Assembly: GCA_042095835.1 (NCBI GenBank)
Contig: JBELML010000112.1
Location: 1 to 20,814 of the forward strand
Direction of reading: 5' to 3'
Length of the DNA: 20,814 nt
From: DATFKA01 sp042095835
GTDB lineage: Bacteria > Bacteroidota > Bacteroidia > Chitinophagales > Saprospiraceae
The notes beneath the pieces were generated by a model that was not told the DNA's origin, ran no database searches, and saw only the letters and a list, made by a program, of their open reading frames with translations. A program made the position numbers and the translations under genes. Positions 15,206-20,814 of this stretch are shown here, piece after piece (the first letter of the stretch is position 1; every line of letters starts with the position of its first letter).

Positions 15206-17035
15206 ATGAAAAAAACGCTCACTTGCTTTCGAATAATTCTTTTTTTCGCATACCCATTTCTTTTATTATCTCAAGCTTTTACAGATGTATCCATAGAGGC
15301 GGGTTTAGATGTGGTAAGCAAAAACAATGGAGTAGCTGTAGCAGATTATGATAATGATGGAGATTTAGATCTCTTTTTTACGGGCTTTTATTCTTATGAT
15401 GCAAATGACGAAACCACATGGAATCGGTTAATGCGCAACAATGGTAACGGTACCTTTGATGATGTTACAATGGAAGCAGGCTTCACTAATCAATTTGTTA
15501 ATACAGATATCACTGCATCCTTAGGAGAAAAAATGGGAGCATCCTGGGGAGATTATGATAATGATGGCTTTGCTGATATTTTTTTGACTAACAGCCGTTT
15601 AGACCAGCTTTATCATAATAATGGAGATGGAACTTTTACAGAGGTTACAGAAGCAGCTGGAGTAGAAGGATGCAATAATTGCTATAGTGGCGGGGGGACT
15701 TGGTTTGATCATGACCGGGATGGACTATTAGATTTATATGTAAGTGTACTTAATGGAGATAATATTTTTTATAGAAATAAAGGAGATGGCACCTTTGAAA
15801 ATCTTACTGCTTTCTATAAGCTTGAAGGAACAGGAGTGACTTGGACTACTGCTGCAATTGATATCGGTAAAGACGGATTCCTTGATTTATATTGCGCCAA
15901 TGATACCCAAATAAACGAGTGTTTTGAAAATCGCTCAGGTGTACATTACAATGAGGTGTCGAGAGCATATAGAATTGCCGATCCTGGTGCAGGAATGGGG
16001 ATGACCATTGGAGACTATAATAACGATGGATATTTTGATGTTTATGTTACAAATATTTACAATCATTACCCAAATCCTCTTTTCAAGAACTCAGGTCAAA
16101 GGAGATATTTAAACGTTGCAGATAGATATGGTATCGAGAATACTGGATGGGGATGGGGCGTTCAATTTTTTGATTTTGATCATGACTTTGATGAAGATTT
16201 ATTTGCCGTAAATGGAGTGGTAAGTAAACAATCAATTGATGGTTTTGAGCAAACAGATGAACCTCATTATTTTTATAAAAACACGCTCATAGAAAATGGT
16301 AAAGAAGGGTTTGTAAACTGGTCTCAGAACTCTAATATGGACTTGATAGATCGTTCAAGAGGCTTAGAAGTATTTGATTATGATGCAGATGGTGATTTAG
16401 ATGTAGTTATTGCAAACGTTGAAACTATTCCAAATCTATTTAAAAATGAAACGATCAACCAGGAAGAAAAAAATAATTACAATAACTGGTTGCAAGTTGA
16501 ATTAGAGGGTACCCTTTCCAATAGGAATGCTTTCGGGACAGAAGTAAAAATTACTTTTTCAGATCAAAGTCTGTATAGATGGCATCATGGGACCTCATTT
16601 TTTGGACAAAGCATTAAACCATTACACTTTGGCTTAGGGCAAATAGAAACTGTAGACGAAATACAGGTAACCTGGCTCTCCGGGGAAGTACAACACTTTT
16701 ATAACATACCAGTAAACCAAAAAATAAAATTAGTTGAGGGTAATGCTGTTATAACGAATACCCTGGAAACAATTAAATCGGATTTAAAGGTGAAAACTAG
16801 CCCTAATCCATCTAGAGAATCTATCTTGTTTGAAATAAATTCAAAAGAAAAAGGACCTTTAGATATTCAAATATTTAATGCCTCGGGTGTACTTGTCGAC
16901 AACATAAAAAGAGAAAAATATAGTAATGAAGTTCTGCTTTATTGGAATCCAGGCTCAGATTTAGTACAAGGTGTTTATTTTTACAAAGTAAGAATGAACC
17001 AAGTTTTAGAAAGTGGAAAAATTCTAAGGTTCTAG
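15206..17035 (+). CDS. Secreted FG-GAP/VCBS and ASPIC/UnbV (CRTAC1-like) protein with T9SS sorting domain
   Basis: An exported beta-propeller protein, probably placed on the cell surface by the type IX secretion system. A signal peptide spans about 1-24. Seven calcium-binding-type acidic loops follow at residues 47-55, 116-124, 168-176, 219-227, 270-278, 323-331 and 391-399. Most fit DxDxDGxxD; the fourth (DIGKDGFLD) and sixth (DFDHDFDED) deviate. An ASPIC/UnbV domain covers about 428-512 (GTEVKIT, HFGLG). The C-terminal 80 residues form a type A T9SS sorting domain (TSPNPS at 531-536, GVYFYKV at 589-595). It has no catalytic signature. It starts 37 bp after the kinase gene, so it is probably the last gene of the fructan operon. 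A role as a fructan-binding or adhesion protein is inference; a different, unlinked surface function is possible. Confidence 0.85.
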   Translation: MKKTLTCFRIILFFAYPFLLLSQAFTDVSIEAGLDVVSKNNGVAVADYDNDGDLDLFFTGFYSYDANDETTWNRLMRNNGNGTFDDVTMEAGFTNQFVNTDITASLGEKMGASWGDYDNDGFADIFLTNSRLDQLYHNNGDGTFTEVTEAAGVEGCNNCYSGGGTWFDHDRDGLLDLYVSVLNGDNIFYRNKGDGTFENLTAFYKLEGTGVTWTTAAIDIGKDGFLDLYCANDTQINECFENRSGVHYNEVSRAYRIADPGAGMGMTIGDYNNDGYFDVYVTNIYNHYPNPLFKNSGQRRYLNVADRYGIENTGWGWGVQFFDFDHDFDEDLFAVNGVVSKQSIDGFEQTDEPHYFYKNTLIENGKEGFVNWSQNSNMDLIDRSRGLEVFDYDADGDLDVVIANVETIPNLFKNETINQEEKNNYNNWLQVELEGTLSNRNAFGTEVKITFSDQSLYRWHHGTSFFGQSIKPLHFGLGQIETVDEIQVTWLSGEVQHFYNIPVNQKIKLVEGNAVITNTLETIKSDLKVKTSPNPSRESILFEINSKEKGPLDIQIFNASGVLVDNIKREKYSNEVLLYWNPGSDLVQGVYFYKVRMNQVLESGKILRF

Positions 17036-17246
17036 GAATTTTGTCTATTGATAAGCGATCTTTTAAAGAGTTGTTTAATTTAGTGTTGTATTCAGAATAA
17101 CCGAAATCAACCTGAAGACTTTGAAAAAGGAAGATTTAGACAGTAAAATATAGGAAAACGGAATTGAAAACAATCCAGAAACAGATGAAATCCTGGTTAG
17201 AAAAACCAAAGAAAGGCAGAAAAATGTTAGAAAAAACCATACAAAA
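17036..17246 (+). other. Intergenic stretch with a possible decayed coding remnant
   Basis: One frame reads open from 17079 to 17150, meets TAG at 17151-17153, and stays open from 17154 to TGA at 17253-17255. The second part is charged and lysine-rich, with peptide words such as NPETDEILVRK. There is no ATG start and no recognised homology. It may be the 3' remnant of a lost gene, or only A-rich sequence that happens to lack stops. Confidence 0.3.
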
Positions 17247-17274
17247 AAAGCCTGATGCATAAACATCAGGCTTT
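17247..17274. terminator. Rho-independent, probably bidirectional terminator
   Basis: AAAGCCTGATG (17247-17257) and CATCAGGCTTT (17264-17274) form a perfect 11-bp stem around a 6-nt loop (CATAAA). An A run precedes it (17243-17249) and T-rich sequence follows, so it should work on both strands. It would end the fructan operon and possibly also the opposing long gene at 17766-20768. Confidence 0.88.
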
Positions 17275-17765
17275 CCTTATTTTAAGAATTCTAATCAAAC
17301 CAATAATTAGAAGTTGTAATTTATAACTAATTGATTGTCAAAGAATTAAAAAGCGGTCTGGACGGGAATGCACTGTATCCTACTTAACTCCTTGTCTGTC
17401 AGGTGAAAATAAAGCTTATTATTCTTTGTGGTGCAAGAAATGGTGCAAAAACATAAGGTAATCTTTTAAAAATTTTCTATTTCTTGCTCTAATCAAAGAA
17501 TAGGATGAATACTTATTGAAAATAGCTTCCTCGCCAGTACTTCAAATTCTTTTTTACTGAAAAGCTTTGAATGAAAGTTCTCGCGGGTAGAGTCTTACAA
17601 AAGCACGCAAACTTAATATGATAGTATAGAACCAATGAAGCCATTCTTATCTAATTGACTTAGAATTAGCAGTATAGCTTTACACTTCACTAGTGAATTA
17701 AAGAGGTATGGGTATAATTATTTGAGAATTGTAAAAATGGCTACCTCAGCTAGATGCTCACTTAT
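17275..17765. other. AT-rich gap with no convincing gene
   Basis: No protein or RNA gene could be supported in about 490 bp. It contains a 7-bp inverted repeat (TTCTAAT/ATTAGAA, 17289-17295 and 17306-17312), a spaced direct repeat of TGGTGCAA (17429-17436 and 17441-17448), and a perfect 12-bp palindrome TTCACTAGTGAA (17686-17697). None has a clear function. Confidence 0.5.
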
Positions 17766-20700
17766 TTACTCATCCATTTCCAATCTTTGATTAATGGCAA
17801 AACGTTCAATCGCTGCGAAAGAGTGATTAGAAATATCATTCAAATCATCAAGCAAAAGATAAGTGTTTTTAATCATTTTTTTATACGCTAAACCCTCGGA
17901 ATGGACTTGGTGGGCAAGTTTTTCGTGGTGCTTAGCTTGAGTATCATCTTTAAGTGTCTTATAGATTTCACTTTTAAAAGTATGGCTTAGCTTAAAGCAT
18001 TCTGGGTATAATGGTATGGTGTTTAGGAGCTCTTGCTTATATTCTTCTTTGCTATAATCATTCTGATCATTGCGTTGATAGAGCAGCCATAGATGAAAGA
18101 TTCTTTGGTAGATATTGTCATTCGACTCAGATTTGACTGCTTTTTTAGGTTTAGAACATTTTAGACCTAATTTTTGGATTACCAATTCAATTTCAGGCTT
18201 TTTAGCTGCTAGAATATGGGATTCCTTTAAAAATTTGCCTTCTTTGCCATCCGAATGACCCAAAAAAAATTTTAGGAATTCTACAGCAGAATATTTCTCT
18301 AATCTATCCTGTATTCTTTTATAATAATCTACAATAGTGAGTTTTGTCCTATTTATTCCTATTTGTAGCGATTTGTATTCTTTATTAAGATCTTCCAAGG
18401 ACTTTTTTAGGTTGATAGGTTGCGTAAAAAGCTCCTTCAAATTTTCCTTTTTCTTGGTGTCATTTTGTACAGCTTTAAAGATATTAATCATTTTATCAGA
18501 GACATATGCTGAGTCTTGTTGAGTTATTTCTAATGTATTTTTTTCAAGAAAATTACTAATTTGCTCATGTGTTACTTGCTCTTTTTGCGCTAATGCCCAT
18601 AATTTTGTGTGTAAATGGCTTTTTAAATTCATATTCATAACAGCATAACAAACCTTCTCGACCTGATGAGAAGCACTAAATTCGTTTCCCGCATTGTCGA
18701 AGTAGCTGAAACTGATAAAGGATAAATTGATAAATGAACCAAAAGAGAAGAAATCATCTGTGGGATGAGGTAAATTATTTTCGCTCCGTTGAAACTCCAT
18801 TAAATTATCAATTTTACTAGGATTGACTCCAGAAAAACCACTGAACTCAGAAATTGTCAAAATACAGTCGGCTAATTTACTGGTAACCAAACCAATCAAC
18901 TCTAATTCTTTGCCACTCAATCTAGAAGCATTTGCCTTTTTGCTAAATCGGATGAGGGTTTCAAATACTTTTTTCCCATAATCTCCATCTTCAGAATGAT
19001 TTTCCTCCGACTTCATGTATGGAATGATCAGATGACTTAAGGAAATTAAATAATAAAACAATGCCGAATATGAAGCCAATTGACTGTGATTCAACTTTCC
19101 AAAGTTCTGAACATCATCAAAACCAAAATACTTTTCCAGAATTCCTTCTTTTCCAATTTTGTACAGTTCCTCAAAGTTTCGATTTTTATAAAAAAGAATG
19201 GATCCAACTGTTTGGTAATAGTCTGCTAATAAAGTGTGGATTCTTTTGTGATCCGCTCTAGTTGTTTTAGGTAGTTTAAAGTCTTCAAAACTCAAATTTG
19301 ATTTAAAAGGCTCGGCAGGAAATAATGTTTTTAAGCCCATGAAATCACAGTATTCTGTAATATTGCGCTTGAGATTATCCATTGTTAGGCCATCTGATCG
19401 GTCTTTTTCTAGAACCATTAAAAGGGCAAGGTGTGGGCGTAGAAAAAGCTGCATTCTCTTGAAAGGAGACTCCCAGGAATTATCAGTTGATGATCCAGGC
19501 ATTCTATACAAATTGTCGGCCTCCCAAAACAACGCATTGTCTAAAATACTTGCTCTCAATACAGAATAGGCGGAATCATAGCGTTTACTTTTTTCTAGTC
19601 CTAAACTCAAGAATAATCGATTTTTTAAGAGCAAGATTCTTTGGTGATGGGTGAGTTTTTTTCCTGAAGCAAGGGCTTCTCGTAGTGGCTGCATGGCGTC
19701 GGCGTAATAGCGTAATGCAGCATCGTATTCTTCATCATATAGGTGAATATTAGCGATGGTCGTATTTAGAAAACTAATGGTATGATCAAACACCATTTTG
19801 TTTCTGGCATTAGTTTGATCCGTATAACGGTCCATTTTTTGCTTGAGTTTTCTCTTAAAATAAGATTTTAGAAGATAGGATTCTCCATAGGTAAAGTTAT
19901 AGGCAGCAGCACTTTCATCGCTAATTTTTGAAATGTACTGAAGTTCGTTGGAAATTTCACTTCTAAACTTGTATTGGAACATAGCATTATTAGTCTCTCT
20001 AATGTGTTCCACTAGGAGATGATCTAAAATTTCCTGCAAGGTATTTCTTAAGTTTACTCCTTGATTACTCATGATGATGTCAGGGAGCGATTCCAATTCT
20101 AGCCAGGAAAAAGCTGATTTATGAAACTTGAGGATATGATCCATTAGGTAAGCAGATAGGTACAAGTTCCTATCATTCATTCTCGAACGGTAACTCTTTT
20201 TATTTTCAAGAAAAGAACCGAAAATAGAGTGCAATAAGCCTAATTTGTATTGTTGTAAAGGGGTAAATTTTAAATATGTTGAAGAATCATGACTATTTTT
20301 AACAGTTGTAAATATTTGCCCATCAACAGTATTCTCTACAAAGTTCTTATACTTGATTTGGATGGAATAGTAATCTAGCCAGGCTTTTAATTTTTTAGGG
20401 CTACCGTTGCTGCGATAGGTAAGATAAGTGATAAATTGGTTATATATTTTTTGAGCATACCTCAATTTATCTTTTTCGAGTTTTTCAGAGTATCGGTATT
20501 GTACTTTTAATAAATCATTCTCCAAATCAAACTGGAAATTAATTCGTTGAAATTTTCCACCGTCAATAATCTTTTCTTCGCCATCAAGCCAAGCAGTGAA
20601 TTCTAACTCATTATTTGCTTCTAGGTTATAAATATTTTTTGGTGATAGATTTCCATATTTAGGTTTGAACCTAATTTTTTCCTTTGTCTCGTTCTTTGTA

Positions 20701-20768
20701 GATTTTTTCTCTAAGCCATAGAGTATCGTTTCTCGTTGACAGAATCTTTTAACTAGACGTGTGCACAT
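17766..20768 (-). CDS. Unrecognised large helical-repeat protein, probably 5'-truncated
   Basis: I do not recognise this protein of about 1000 residues. No signal peptide or membrane helix is visible, so it is probably cytoplasmic. Numbering from the earliest in-frame TTG (20775-20777), the first 150 residues are mixed and charged. The rest looks almost wholly alpha-helical, with two TPR-like repeats (about 330-365 and 380-412) and a likely coiled coil (about 790-828). I see no nuclease, ATPase or peptidase motif. It faces the fructan operon and is probably unrelated to it. The frame is closed upstream by TGA at 20793-20795. Both possible starts, TTG and the ATG at 20766-20768, lie in repeats that look like an insertion-sequence end. 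The native start was therefore probably lost, and the present N-terminus may be artificial. Helical-repeat scaffold is the most that can be said. Confidence 0.75.
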   Translation of the reverse strand: MCTRLVKRFCQRETILYGLEKKSTKNETKEKIRFKPKYGNLSPKNIYNLEANNELEFTAWLDGEEKIIDGGKFQRINFQFDLENDLLKVQYRYSEKLEKDKLRYAQKIYNQFITYLTYRSNGSPKKLKAWLDYYSIQIKYKNFVENTVDGQIFTTVKNSHDSSTYLKFTPLQQYKLGLLHSIFGSFLENKKSYRSRMNDRNLYLSAYLMDHILKFHKSAFSWLELESLPDIIMSNQGVNLRNTLQEILDHLLVEHIRETNNAMFQYKFRSEISNELQYISKISDESAAAYNFTYGESYLLKSYFKRKLKQKMDRYTDQTNARNKMVFDHTISFLNTTIANIHLYDEEYDAALRYYADAMQPLREALASGKKLTHHQRILLLKNRLFLSLGLEKSKRYDSAYSVLRASILDNALFWEADNLYRMPGSSTDNSWESPFKRMQLFLRPHLALLMVLEKDRSDGLTMDNLKRNITEYCDFMGLKTLFPAEPFKSNLSFEDFKLPKTTRADHKRIHTLLADYYQTVGSILFYKNRNFEELYKIGKEGILEKYFGFDDVQNFGKLNHSQLASYSALFYYLISLSHLIIPYMKSEENHSEDGDYGKKVFETLIRFSKKANASRLSGKELELIGLVTSKLADCILTISEFSGFSGVNPSKIDNLMEFQRSENNLPHPTDDFFSFGSFINLSFISFSYFDNAGNEFSASHQVEKVCYAVMNMNLKSHLHTKLWALAQKEQVTHEQISNFLEKNTLEITQQDSAYVSDKMINIFKAVQNDTKKKENLKELFTQPINLKKSLEDLNKEYKSLQIGINRTKLTIVDYYKRIQDRLEKYSAVEFLKFFLGHSDGKEGKFLKESHILAAKKPEIELVIQKLGLKCSKPKKAVKSESNDNIYQRIFHLWLLYQRNDQNDYSKEEYKQELLNTIPLYPECFKLSHTFKSEIYKTLKDDTQAKHHEKLAHQVHSEGLAYKKMIKNTYLLLDDLNDISNHSFAAIERFAINQRLEMDE

Positions 20769-20786
20769 ATCACTCAAACCATGCCA
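20767..20786. repeat. Terminal direct repeat, copy 1
   Basis: The unit is ATATCA, then CT, then CAAACCATGCCA. It overlaps the annotated start of the opposing 1000-residue protein. Confidence 0.7.
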
Positions 20787-20789
20787 GTC

Positions 20790-20810
20790 ATATCAGCGCA
20801 AACCATGCCA
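20790..20810. repeat. Terminal direct repeat, copy 2
   Basis: The unit is ATATCA, then GCG, then CAAACCATGCCA. It differs from copy 1 only in the short spacer, and the 12-base cores are 24 bp apart. Confidence 0.7.
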
Positions 20811-20814
20811 CCCG

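Larger units (their letters stand above)
20760..20814. mobile_element. Probable end of an IS21-family insertion sequence, cut by the window edge
   Basis: Two near-identical units, 20767-20786 and 20790-20810, each begin ATATCA and end CAAACCATGCCA. Multiple tandem copies of a roughly 20-bp repeat at the terminus are a hallmark of the IS21 (istA/istB) family, whose ends begin with TG. A TG is present at 20760-20761, so the element could begin there. The transposase genes would lie beyond the window. The family assignment rests on repeat layout and remembered resemblance only. Confidence 0.55.

Noticed and set aside
17330..17450. Possible tRNA or attachment site in the gap
   Set aside because: No cloverleaf, no TTC-containing T arm and no CCA-like end could be drawn; the TGGTGCAA pair is too short to claim an att core.
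1..20814. CRISPR array
   Set aside because: No regularly spaced repeat array of the required length exists; the only tandem units are the two at the right edge.

Overview
The window looks like chromosome from an AT-rich member of the Bacteroidota. The reasons are a SusC/SusD outer-membrane pair, a hybrid two-component sensor-regulator, a type IX secretion (T9SS) C-terminal sorting domain, and A-rich start contexts without Shine-Dalgarno sequences. I cannot name the genus. The T9SS domain and the polyphosphate-glucokinase-like ROK protein suggest an environmental, perhaps marine, lineage rather than gut Bacteroides; that is inference.

Positions 301 to about 17035 hold one polysaccharide utilization locus (PUL) for fructans (levan, inulin and/or sucrose), all on the + strand. 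In order: a hybrid sensor with a periplasmic sugar-binding domain (301-3033); a sugar-porter MFS permease (3277-4614); a PfkB-type fructokinase (4722-5639); a GH32 lipoprotein (5727-7340); SusC (7436-10675); SusD (10839-12593); a second GH32 with an extra N-terminal domain (12685-14352); a polyphosphate-glucokinase-like ROK kinase (14413-15168); and a secreted FG-GAP/ASPIC beta-propeller protein with a T9SS tail (15206-17035). A strong terminator follows at 17247-17274. The inferred pathway is: GH32 enzymes cut fructan at the surface and in the periplasm; SusCD imports oligomers; the sensor detects fructose; the MFS permease takes monosaccharide to the cytoplasm; fructokinase makes fructose 6-phosphate, and the ROK kinase phosphorylates glucose released from terminal sucrose units.

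Several intercistronic gaps of the PUL carry long inverted repeats just before the next start codon: 4675-4700, 10707-10761, 10782-10838 and 12620-12667. The 20-bp stem ending one base before the susD start is the most striking. They suggest post-transcriptional tuning within the operon.

From 17275 to 17765 there is an AT-rich gap with no convincing gene. On the - strand, 17766-20768 encodes an unrecognised helical-repeat protein of about 1000 residues. Its 5' end runs into tandem repeats (20767-20786 and 20790-20810) resembling the end of an IS21-family element, so its original N-terminus has probably been removed or replaced by an insertion at the right edge of the window.
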